Assembly (NCBI GenBank): GCA_021805275.1
Contig: JAJZFQ010000043.1
Span: forward strand, 131,228-195,227
Length of the DNA stretch: 64,000 nt
Reading direction: 5' to 3'
Source: Pseudomonadota bacterium
Lineage (GTDB): Bacteria > Pseudomonadota > Gammaproteobacteria > Steroidobacterales > Steroidobacteraceae
In this document: piece after piece, positions 17,793 through 25,347 of the stretch
How the letters are laid out: every line of letters starts with the position of its first letter
How positions within the stretch are numbered: the stretch's first letter is position 1
Position numbers and translations under genes: made by a program
The notes under the pieces: generated by a model
The model's input: the letters and a program-made list of their open reading frames with translations, nothing else
What the model was told of the DNA's origin: nothing
Databases searched by the model: none

Positions 17793-17814
17793 TTGCCTTT
17801 CTTGCTCATTTTGC
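17793..17814. repeat. Three TTGC direct repeats at a nine-base period
   Basis: TTGC occurs at 17793, 17802 and 17811, exactly nine bases apart, in the AT-richer middle of the E1/Lrp intergenic region; GCAA follows in inverted sense at 17825. Evenly phased degenerate sites are common where Lrp-family octamers wrap DNA, so this may be the binding region of the neighbouring regulator. Confidence 0.35.
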
Positions 17815-17857
17815 CCACCGTATAGCAATATTCTTTCAATCCGGAACACTTCGGAGC

Positions 17858-18331
17858 ATGGCCGTGGCACGTTCGCTCGACCGACTGGATCGTCGCATCC
17901 TCGAGACGCTGCAACTCGAGGCGCGCATCACCAACCAGGAGCTGGCCAAGCGGGTCGGCCTGTCCCCCGCGCCATGCTGGCGACGGCTGAAGCGCCTCGA
18001 GCGCGAGGGGGTGATCGCCGGCTACGCGACGCTGCTGTCGGCACCGGCCATCGGTCTGCCGGTGCAGGCCTATGCCCTGGTCTCGCTGGAGAACCACCAC
18101 ACCGACACCGTCGCCGCATTCGACCGGCTCGTGCGCGAGCGGCCCGAAGTGCTCGAGTGCCACTCGATGAGTGGCGCGAACGATTACCTGCTGCGCATCG
18201 TCGCTGCGAGCATGGAGGCGTACGAGCACTTCCTCTCCACCCAGCTGCTGCAGCTCGCCGCGGTGCGTTCGGTCAACACCAGCTTCGTGCTGCGCACCAA
18301 GAAGTTCACCACCCAGCTGCCGCTGCTGTGA
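17858..18331 (+). CDS. Lrp/AsnC-family regulator, probable BkdR
   Basis: A 157-residue regulator with an N-terminal helix-turn-helix (LDRRILETLQLEARITNQELAKRVGLSPAPCWRRLKRLEREGVI). A C-terminal ligand-binding RAM domain follows (VQAYALVSLE, VLECHSMSGANDYLLRIV, SVNTSFVLRTKK). Divergent from the 2-oxoacid dehydrogenase genes, it is the right kind of protein to sense branched-chain amino acids or 2-oxoacids and control them, as BkdR does in Pseudomonas; that role is inferred from position. ATG 17858 has GGAG only two bases upstream, a short spacing. Confidence 0.88.
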   Translation: MAVARSLDRLDRRILETLQLEARITNQELAKRVGLSPAPCWRRLKRLEREGVIAGYATLLSAPAIGLPVQAYALVSLENHHTDTVAAFDRLVRERPEVLECHSMSGANDYLLRIVAASMEAYEHFLSTQLLQLAAVRSVNTSFVLRTKKFTTQLPLL

Positions 18332-18341
18332 GCCGGACGCC

Positions 18342-19697
18342 TCAGGCGTCCGTCGCACGCGTGCGCGGTGAGCCGAACAGCCGCCGGCCAAAGCGAAACA
18401 GCGGCCAGCCGGCGAGGAAGATCGCCGCGCCGGCGAGCGCGAGCGCGGGCTGCAGTACCGACACCCGCACGGCCACGGTGAGCAGACAAGCGATGTAGAA
18501 CGCTGGCAGCAGCGGATAGCCCCTCATGGCAAAGCCGCCCGCCGCACCGGTCCGTCGCCGCAGTACGAACAGTGTCGATGCGACCACGGCGAGCGTCACC
18601 GTGTCGACCAGGATCACGTAATCGAGCAGCTTGACAAACGAGCCGAGCAGCAGCGCCGGCACGAGCATCGTGAGGCCGAAGAAGACCAGCCCGGCCTCCT
18701 GTGCCTGGGTGCGCGGATTGACTCGCATGAACGCTCGCGGCAGGGCTCCGTCCTCGGCCATGGCGTAGAAGGTGCGCGGCATGTGCACGATGGTCGCATT
18801 GACGAAGCCGGCCGCAGAGAGAAACACGACGACGGACACGACCACCCGGCCCGCGCGACCGAACAACGCCCCGGTGAGCGCGGCGGCCACGAGCGGCGAG
18901 TCGGCCACTCCGCCGGTGCCGAGCACGCGGTGGTAGGCGAGGTTCACCAGCAGGTAGAGCGTGACGACGGTCAGCACGCCGGCAGCGATCGCGAGCGGGA
19001 AGCGCCGGCGCGCATCCTTCAGGTCCGCCCCGAGATTCATGGTCAGGTGATAACCGCCATACGCGTAGAAGCACGGCACCAGCGCGGTGGCGAGGCGCAC
19101 CGACCAGGAGCCCGGAGCGGCCAAGGGGGTCCGCGGCGCCACCGGATGCGCGCGCCGGACCAGCACGAAGGCGCACACCACCAGCGCACCCATCAGCCCG
19201 ATCTTCAGCAGCGAAAGCAGGTTCTGCGCGCTCGCGCCGAGGCGCATGCCGCGGTAGTTCAGGGCAAGCAGCACCAGGATGCTCGCGCAGGCCAGTGCGA
19301 GCGTGACGTGTCCACCGGGAGCGTGTGACCGGAACAGGATCGGCCCGAGGTAATCGGCGCCGATGAACGCCACGCCCGCCGCGCCGGCTCCCTGCATGAT
19401 GGTCTGCGACCAGTTGAGCATGAAGGCAAGCGCGGGGTGATAGCAGTCGGCCACCACGCGGTAATAGCCCCCGGCGCGCGGATGGCGCGCACCGATCTCG
19501 GCGAACACGAACGCACCGATCAGGCTGATCGCACCGGCGACGATCCACGCCGCGAAGAACAGCCGCGTGCCACCGGCGGCGCGGGCGACGATCGCCGGGG
19601 TGCGAAAGATCCCGATGCCCACCACCAGGCTGAACACCACCATGGCGACGTCGAACGCCGTCAGACGCGGCTCAATCGTCAACGGCTCAGTGACCAT
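18342..19697 (-). CDS. APC-superfamily amino acid permease
   Basis: A 451-residue inner-membrane transporter with about twelve helices. The first helix carries the APC substrate loop VGIGIFRTPAIVA, and the third segment has FAEIGARHPRAGGYYRV. The strand of APC landmarks continues with YRGMRLGASAQN and FVNATIVHMPRTFYAMAEDG. This LAT/basic-amino-acid-antiporter-like group moves amino acids or polyamines; the substrate is not evident. Its ATG lies inside the end of the PLP enzyme gene, with an 11-base overlap, so both are probably translated together and the transporter may import that enzyme's substrate. Confidence 0.87.
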   Translation of the reverse strand: MVTEPLTIEPRLTAFDVAMVVFSLVVGIGIFRTPAIVARAAGGTRLFFAAWIVAGAISLIGAFVFAEIGARHPRAGGYYRVVADCYHPALAFMLNWSQTIMQGAGAAGVAFIGADYLGPILFRSHAPGGHVTLALACASILVLLALNYRGMRLGASAQNLLSLLKIGLMGALVVCAFVLVRRAHPVAPRTPLAAPGSWSVRLATALVPCFYAYGGYHLTMNLGADLKDARRRFPLAIAAGVLTVVTLYLLVNLAYHRVLGTGGVADSPLVAAALTGALFGRAGRVVVSVVVFLSAAGFVNATIVHMPRTFYAMAEDGALPRAFMRVNPRTQAQEAGLVFFGLTMLVPALLLGSFVKLLDYVILVDTVTLAVVASTLFVLRRRTGAAGGFAMRGYPLLPAFYIACLLTVAVRVSVLQPALALAGAAIFLAGWPLFRFGRRLFGSPRTRATDA

Positions 19698-20853
19698 GGA
19701 GGCATTCCGCGAGCGCCGCAGCGAGCCGGCGGTACTGGCCGAGATCGTTGTACAGCTGCGCGCAGATGCGCAGCAGCGGCGCCGGCTCCGCGAACAGCCA
19801 CGTCTCGATGCCGCGGGCGCGAAACCAGTCGTGCAGCTGCTTGCAGTCGAGCCCCTCGGCGGGCGCGCCCGGCCGGGGCACGGGCAGGAGAATCGAGGCC
19901 ATCGAGCCGATCATCCCCTCGGGACACGGCGCATCGAGTCCGAGAGCTTCGAGCAGCACGGTCCGCGCCTCCAGGGCGAGCGCGCGATTACGCGCCATCA
20001 GCTCGCCCCAGCCGCCCGGCAGCGCTGCCCCGAGATGCTCAAGGGCCGCCGGGATGCACAGCCAAGGCGTTGGATCGCAGGTGCCGGTCCAGTCGAACTC
20101 CGCGTGCAACCCACCGCCGCAGCCGTGGCTGATGACCGTCGGATGCACGTGTGCCTGACGGTCCGCCCGCACGTGCAGAAACGCCGCGCCCTTCGGCGCA
20201 CACAGCCACTTGTGGGCGTTGCCGGTGTAGTACGCCGCGCCGATGCCTCGCAGATCGAGCGGCACCATGCCGGGGGCGTGCGCACCGTCGACCAGGGTGT
20301 CGATGCCGCGTGCACCGAGCTCGCGCACCAGCCGCTCGATCGGCAGGACGAGCGCGGTTGGGCTGGTGACGTGATCGAGCAGCGCGAGTCGCGTGCGCGG
20401 CGATACCGCACCCAGCACCGCGGCGAGCACCTGCGCCTCGCTCGCGAGCGGAAACGGCAGGTGCGCGCTGAGCACTCGCGCGCCGGCGCGCGCCGCCACG
20501 AACTCGGCGCTCTTGCGGCAAGCGCCGTAGGTTTGCGTCGTGACCAGCAGCTCATCCCCCGGGGCAAGCCTCAGGGAGTGCAGCACGGCGTTGACGCCGG
20601 TGGTGGCGTTCGGGACGAACACCAGATCGGCGGCATCGGCGCCAACGAACGCCGCGAGTATCCGGCGCGCCGCATCGAGCGCCCCGGGGAGAGTCTCGAT
20701 GAGAAAATCGACCGGCTCGCGCTCAAGGCAGGTGCGCAGCCGGGACTGCTCGCGCAGCACGGCCGCCGGACAGGCGCCGAAGGAGCCGTGATTGAGGTAG
20801 AGAACCTGCGGATCAAGCTTCCAGAGCGACGCCTGGGGGGCGGATCGGGCCAC
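19687..20853 (-). CDS. PLP-dependent class V aminotransferase, isopenicillin-N-epimerase-like
   Basis: A 388-residue fold-type I PLP enzyme. LYLNHGSFGACPAAV at the N-terminus is the family opening. VFVPNATTGVNAVL binds phosphate, VDGAHAPGMVPLDL has the aspartate that contacts the pyridine nitrogen, and YYTGNAHKWLCAPKGAAFL has the Schiff-base lysine. Relatives annotated as isopenicillin-N epimerases mostly act on other amino acids or as cysteine-desulfurase-like lyases, so the reaction is unknown. I place the start at GTG 20853, eight bases after GGAG; the frame is open much further into the thiolase gene, which is the wrong strand context for an extension. Confidence 0.82.
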   Translation of the reverse strand: MARSAPQASLWKLDPQVLYLNHGSFGACPAAVLREQSRLRTCLEREPVDFLIETLPGALDAARRILAAFVGADAADLVFVPNATTGVNAVLHSLRLAPGDELLVTTQTYGACRKSAEFVAARAGARVLSAHLPFPLASEAQVLAAVLGAVSPRTRLALLDHVTSPTALVLPIERLVRELGARGIDTLVDGAHAPGMVPLDLRGIGAAYYTGNAHKWLCAPKGAAFLHVRADRQAHVHPTVISHGCGGGLHAEFDWTGTCDPTPWLCIPAALEHLGAALPGGWGELMARNRALALEARTVLLEALGLDAPCPEGMIGSMASILLPVPRPGAPAEGLDCKQLHDWFRARGIETWLFAEPAPLLRICAQLYNDLGQYRRLAAALAECLHGH

Positions 20854-20941
20854 ACGCAATGCTCCACGGCCGGCTGGGGCTGCGCAGTGTCGCAGGGCGG
20901 CGCGGCGCGGCACAAGTCGTCCCCGCCGAGCGGCGCGACGC

Positions 20942-22144
20942 TCAGAACACCTCGAAGATCCCCGCCGCGCCCATGCCGGTGCCGATGCACATGGTGACCA
21001 TGCCGTAGCCCTTGCGGCCCTGGTGGCGCATGCCGTGCACCAGCGTTGCGGTGCGGATCGCACCGGTGGCCCCGAGCGGGTGGCCGAGCGCGATCGCCCC
21101 GCCGTGCGGATTGATGCGCGCCGGATCGAGTCCCAGGTCGCGGATCACCGCCAGGGACTGCGCGGCGAAGGCCTCGTTGAGCTCGATCCACTGCAACGCG
21201 TCCTGCTTCAATCCCGCGCGCGCCAGCGCCGCCGGCACCGCCTCCTTCGGACCGATGCCCATGATGGCCGGCGGCACGCCCTTGACGGCGAAGGTCACGT
21301 AGCGCGCGAGCGGCGTCAGGTTGTAGCGCTGCAGCGCAGCCTCCGAGACGAGGATGACGGCGGCCGCACCGTCGGAGGTCTGCGAACTGTTGCCGGCGGT
21401 GACGCTGCCTTTGGCGTCGAAGACCGGCTTGAGCCTCGCGAGCCCCTCAAGCGAGCTGTCCGCGCGCGGCCCCTCGTCCTCGCTCACCGTCTTGACCGCC
21501 GTGCGCACCTCGCCGGTGGCGAACTGCGGGCTGCGCGAGGTGACCTCGAGCGGAGAGATCTCCGCGCTGAATCCGCCGGCGGTACGCGCCGCGAGTGCAC
21601 GGCGGTGCGACTCCAGGGCAAACGCATCCTGGTCCTCGCGTGAGATGCGCCATTGGCTCGCGACCTTCTCGGCCGTGATGCCCATGCCGAAGGCGATGGC
21701 GTAATTCTCCTCGCGCTCGAACACCCGCGGGTTGATCGCAACCTTGTTGCCCATCATCGGCACCATGGACATCGACTCGGCGCCCCCTGCGATCACCACG
21801 TCGGCCTCGCCGAGCCGGATGCGGTCGGCGGCGATCTGCACCGCGTTCAGACCCGAGGAGCAGTAACGGTTGACCGTGACGCCCGGTACCGTGTCCGGCA
21901 GTCCGGCGAGGAGCGCGGCCACGCGCGCCATGTTCAGGCCCTGCTCGGCCTCGGGGAAGGCGCAACCGACCACCACGTCCTCGACGTGGTGCGGCTCGAT
22001 GGTCGGCGTCTGTGCGAGCACGCGGCGCAGGACATGGACCAGCAGGTCGTCGGGGCGCACCTGGCGCAGCACGCCACGGGGCGCCTTGCCCACCGGCGTA
22101 CGGGTGGCCGCCACGATGTAGGCGTCTTGGATCGGTTTGGTCAT
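20942..22144 (-). CDS. Acetyl-CoA C-acyltransferase (FadA/FadI-type thiolase)
   Basis: A 400-residue thiolase performing the last step of beta-oxidation, cleavage of 3-oxoacyl-CoA by CoA. It has the nucleophilic cysteine in TVNRYCSSGLNAVQ (near residue 90), GGAESMSMVPMMGNK, the histidine in GGAIALGHPLGATGA, and the second catalytic cysteine in MVTMCIGTGMGAAGIFE. It lies 21 bases behind the FadN-like gene, as in the fadNA-type pairs, so the two form one beta-oxidation module. Confidence 0.93.
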   Translation of the reverse strand: MTKPIQDAYIVAATRTPVGKAPRGVLRQVRPDDLLVHVLRRVLAQTPTIEPHHVEDVVVGCAFPEAEQGLNMARVAALLAGLPDTVPGVTVNRYCSSGLNAVQIAADRIRLGEADVVIAGGAESMSMVPMMGNKVAINPRVFEREENYAIAFGMGITAEKVASQWRISREDQDAFALESHRRALAARTAGGFSAEISPLEVTSRSPQFATGEVRTAVKTVSEDEGPRADSSLEGLARLKPVFDAKGSVTAGNSSQTSDGAAAVILVSEAALQRYNLTPLARYVTFAVKGVPPAIMGIGPKEAVPAALARAGLKQDALQWIELNEAFAAQSLAVIRDLGLDPARINPHGGAIALGHPLGATGAIRTATLVHGMRHQGRKGYGMVTMCIGTGMGAAGIFEVF

Positions 22145-22165
22145 GACGGAGGTCTCCCTGGCCGC

Positions 22166-24535
22166 TCAGTTGCGCAGCGGCTTGCCGGTCTTGAGCGTGT
22201 GCACGATGCGCTCCTGGGTCTTGGGGTTCTTCAGCAGCGCCAGGAAGTGGCGCCGCTCGAGCGCGAGGATCCAGGACTCCTCGACCTCGGTCCCGGCATC
22301 GAGGTCACCACCGGTCATCACCTCGGCGATGCGCGAGCCGATCTCGAAGTCGTACGGGCTGATGAAATGCCCCTCGAGCAGATTGATCAGCTGCGCTTTG
22401 ATCGATGCTGCGCCCGTGCGGCCGGCGACCGGGAAGCGCGCGCCGGGCAGCGGCGGGCGGTAGCCCGCCTCGGCGAGCGCCAGCGCCTGTTGCTTGGCCA
22501 CGTAGAGCAGCTCGTCGGGATTGAACAGCACCACGTCGCTCGGGCGCAGGTAACCGCTCTGCCGCGCCTCGATGCCGCTGCCGGCCACCTTCGCCGTGGC
22601 GATCGCCATGTAGTAGTCCTTCAGCGCCGCCAGCGGATCGCCGCGGCTCTCGTGCGCGGCGCGACGCGCAAACTCCTTGCAGCCGCCGCCGCCGGGCAGC
22701 AGCCCGACTCCAGCCTCGACCAGACCGACGTAGGATTCGAGCGCGGCGACCACCCGGTCGCAGTGCAGGACGAATTCGCAGCCGCCGCCAAAGACATAAC
22801 CCTGGGTTGCCGCCACCGTCGGGATCTGGCTGTAGCGCAGGCGCATCGAGGTGCTCTGGAAGCGCCCGATGACCGCCTCGATCGCTGCCCAGTCGCCGGC
22901 CGCGAGCGCCGGACGCAGCGACTCGAGATTCGCGCCGACGGAAAACGGCGGCTCGCTCTGCCAGAACACCAGCGCCCGGAAGCGCGTCTCGGCGAGGTCG
23001 ATCGCCTGATTCAGACCCTCGAGTGCCTCGGGGCTGATCGAGTGGGCCTTGGTCTGCAGCGAGGCCACCAGCACCCCGTCGCCGTCGGTGAAGGCGCGCA
23101 CGGCGCCGTTGTCGTAGACAGTCTCACCGAGCTCGCGTCGCTCGCCGAGCAGCGCCGTGGGCGCGAGCTGACGCCGATACACGGGCAGGTTCGAGCGCGG
23201 CGTGAGCCGCTTCGCCCCGGCATCGTACGAGCCCTCGGAGGAATGCACGCCGGTGCGCCCCGCCTCGCGCACCCAATCGGGCAGCGGTGCACTCGAGAGC
23301 GTCTCCCCGGCGCGGATATCCGCCTCGATCCACTCGGCCACGCGAGCCCAGCCGCCCGCCTGCCACAGCTCGAATGGCCCACGCTGCCAGCCGAACCCCC
23401 AGCGCATCGCCAGATCTACATCGCGCGCCGAGTGGGCGATATCCGCGAGGTGGTAGGCGACGTACTGGAAGGTGTCGCGCAAGGCAGCCCAAATGAACTT
23501 CGCCTGCGGATGGCTACTGGCGCGCAGCGCCGCGAGGCGCTCGGCCGGGTCGGCGATCCTGAGCATCTCGCTCACCGCCGCGTCGGCCTTCTCCCCGGCC
23601 GGCACGTACGCGCCGCTCGCCGGATCCAGCACATAGAGGTCACGGCCCTTCTTCTGATAAATGCCGCTTTGGGTCTTGGCCCCGAGCGCGCCGGCGGCGA
23701 TCAGTTTCTCCAGCCATGGTGGCGGGCTGTAGAGCCCCTGCCAGGGATCCTGCGGCAGGCCCTCGCGCATGGTGCGCACCACGTGCGCGAACGTATCCAG
23801 GCCCACCACATCGGCGGTGCGGAACGTGGCGGACTTGGGTCGGCCGAGTTTAGAGCCGGTCAGGTCGTCGACGACATCGAAGCGCAGGTGGTACTTGGCC
23901 GCGTTGGCGACTGTCGCGAGCATCGAAAACACGCCAACCCGATTGGCGACAAAGTTCGGGGTGTCCTTGGCCCGGATCACGCCCTTGCCGAGCGTCGTGA
24001 CGAGGAACGTCTCGAGCTGATCGAGCATCGCCGGGGCGCTGGCGCCGCAGGGTATGAGCTCGGCGAGACGCATGTAGCGCGGCGGATTGAAGAAATGCAC
24101 CCCGCAGAAGCGCTCGCGCAGCGCCGGCGGACAGGCCCCGGAGAGCGCCTCGATCGACAGCCCCGAGGTGTTGGTCGCGAAAATCGCCCGGGGTCCGAGC
24201 GCCGGGGCGACCTTGTGGTACAGCTCGCGCTTCCAGTCGAGCCGCTCGGCGATCGCCTCGATCACCAGGTCGCACTCGGCGAGTCGACCAAGATCGCTCG
24301 CGTAATTGGCCGGCTCGAGGAACGCCTCGAGGCCGGCGGCCGCGAACGGCGCGGGTTGCTGCTTGCGCAGCGCGGCAATCGCCTTCAGCACGATGCCGCT
24401 GCCGCCCTCCCGATCGGGCAGATCGTACAGCAGCGTCGGCACCTGGGCGTTCACCAGATGCGCGCCGATCTGCGCACCCATCACGCCCGCCCCGAGCACA
24501 GCCACCTTGCGGATGATAAAGTTCGTCTCAGACAT
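22166..24535 (-). CDS. 3-hydroxyacyl-CoA dehydrogenase / enoyl-CoA hydratase, FadN type
   Basis: A 789-residue bifunctional beta-oxidation enzyme with the dehydrogenase first and the hydratase last, the reverse of FadB. The NAD-binding start is KVAVLGAGVMGAQIGAHL. The catalytic histidine is in FCGVHFFNPPRYMRL and FVANRVGVF follows. The crotonase part near residues 520-680 has YVFGGGCEFVLHCDRVV and VGLVEAGVGLLPGGGGCKEF. It shares an operon with the thiolase and lies behind the PsrA-like regulator. Cytoplasmic, acting on straight medium- and long-chain acyl-CoA. Confidence 0.93.
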   Translation of the reverse strand: MSETNFIIRKVAVLGAGVMGAQIGAHLVNAQVPTLLYDLPDREGGSGIVLKAIAALRKQQPAPFAAAGLEAFLEPANYASDLGRLAECDLVIEAIAERLDWKRELYHKVAPALGPRAIFATNTSGLSIEALSGACPPALRERFCGVHFFNPPRYMRLAELIPCGASAPAMLDQLETFLVTTLGKGVIRAKDTPNFVANRVGVFSMLATVANAAKYHLRFDVVDDLTGSKLGRPKSATFRTADVVGLDTFAHVVRTMREGLPQDPWQGLYSPPPWLEKLIAAGALGAKTQSGIYQKKGRDLYVLDPASGAYVPAGEKADAAVSEMLRIADPAERLAALRASSHPQAKFIWAALRDTFQYVAYHLADIAHSARDVDLAMRWGFGWQRGPFELWQAGGWARVAEWIEADIRAGETLSSAPLPDWVREAGRTGVHSSEGSYDAGAKRLTPRSNLPVYRRQLAPTALLGERRELGETVYDNGAVRAFTDGDGVLVASLQTKAHSISPEALEGLNQAIDLAETRFRALVFWQSEPPFSVGANLESLRPALAAGDWAAIEAVIGRFQSTSMRLRYSQIPTVAATQGYVFGGGCEFVLHCDRVVAALESYVGLVEAGVGLLPGGGGCKEFARRAAHESRGDPLAALKDYYMAIATAKVAGSGIEARQSGYLRPSDVVLFNPDELLYVAKQQALALAEAGYRPPLPGARFPVAGRTGAASIKAQLINLLEGHFISPYDFEIGSRIAEVMTGGDLDAGTEVEESWILALERRHFLALLKNPKTQERIVHTLKTGKPLRN

Positions 24536-24592
24536 GTCTGCCCCTGCTACTGCGGCCCGCTACGGCCGGACCGCTCACCTCCTCCACAGCCT

Positions 24593-25294
24593 TCACGCCG
24601 CGGAGGGCTTGCCGTCGGCCGTGGCGCTCATGCCCGCCACCACGAACGGAACCACGTGCTTGACGATCAGATCCGGGTCGCGAGCCGAGACGGCGGAGCG
24701 ACCGAAAAGCTTCAAGATGTCGTTGCCGGCGAATGCGTGAAACATCACGCTGAACCCGAGGTGCAGCCGCCAAGCGATCTCTTCGCTCAAGAGTCGCGGC
24801 AGCGCGCGCCCGAGTGCGTCGGTGTAGCGGGTCACGAGGTGACCCCAGTCGCGCGAGAGCTTCTCGCGCAGCTGACGGTGGTTCTCCACCAGCACGCGCG
24901 AGAACAGGCGCACGAACATCACACCGCCGCGCGAGGGATCCTTCGAGAGCGCGAATGCCGGACGCACGTAGCACATCACCACCGACTCGACATCGATCGT
25001 CCCCTGCCCTGCGGCCACCCGCGCCTCGAGCGCATCGAGCTCGTGCAGGCACTCGCGGGCCCACGGGGCGAAGCGACGTGCGAACACCGCTTCGAACAAG
25101 GCGTTCTTGGAGCGAAAGTGGTAGTTCACCGCGGCCAGATTGACTGCTGCCTGCTGCGTAATCTGGCGCAGCGAGGTCGCCTCCAGCCCGAACTCTACGA
25201 ACAGCCGCTCGGCCGCATCGAGGATGCGCGTGGCGGTCTCGGAATACTTCGGCTCGAGGCAGGAATCGTCGATGAATGACGGGGTTGACTTCAC
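24593..25294 (-). CDS. TetR-family regulator, PsrA-like
   Basis: A 233-residue regulator. The helix-turn-helix reads ATRILDAAERLFVEFGLEATSLRQITQQAAVNLAAVNYHFRSKNALF, very close to the PsrA pattern. The C-terminal part (VRLFSRVLVENHRQL, RLHLGFSVMFHAFAG) fits the PsrA ligand-binding domain. PsrA represses fatty-acid degradation genes until long-chain acyl groups bind. It is the first gene of a minus-strand run with the FadN-like enzyme, thiolase, PLP enzyme and permease. It starts at GTG 25294 after GGAGGGCC. The intergenic dyad directly upstream suggests autoregulation. Confidence 0.88.
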   Translation of the reverse strand: MKSTPSFIDDSCLEPKYSETATRILDAAERLFVEFGLEATSLRQITQQAAVNLAAVNYHFRSKNALFEAVFARRFAPWARECLHELDALEARVAAGQGTIDVESVVMCYVRPAFALSKDPSRGGVMFVRLFSRVLVENHRQLREKLSRDWGHLVTRYTDALGRALPRLLSEEIAWRLHLGFSVMFHAFAGNDILKLFGRSAVSARDPDLIVKHVVPFVVAGMSATADGKPSAA

Positions 25295-25314
25295 CGGCCC
25301 TCCAGCTCAAACAA

Positions 25315-25327
25315 ACGTTTTAAACGT
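25315..25327. promoter_or_regulatory. Candidate PsrA-type operator
   Basis: ACGTTT and AAACGT flank a single T, within a longer CAAAC-AAACG-TTTT-AAACG string (25309-25327). The published PsrA motif is a G/C-AAAC spaced palindrome with GTTT-G/C, which this resembles. It lies 20 to 33 bases upstream of the regulator's GTG in a strikingly AT-rich pocket. Confidence 0.55.
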
Positions 25328-25347
25328 ACATTTATTTCATATCCAGG

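Noticed and set aside
21653..25279. A 1208-codon open frame on the plus strand
   Set aside because: It lies antisense to the thiolase, FadN-like and TetR genes, is rich in Arg/His/Gly/Gln with no domain, and arises from the high third-position GC of the real genes.
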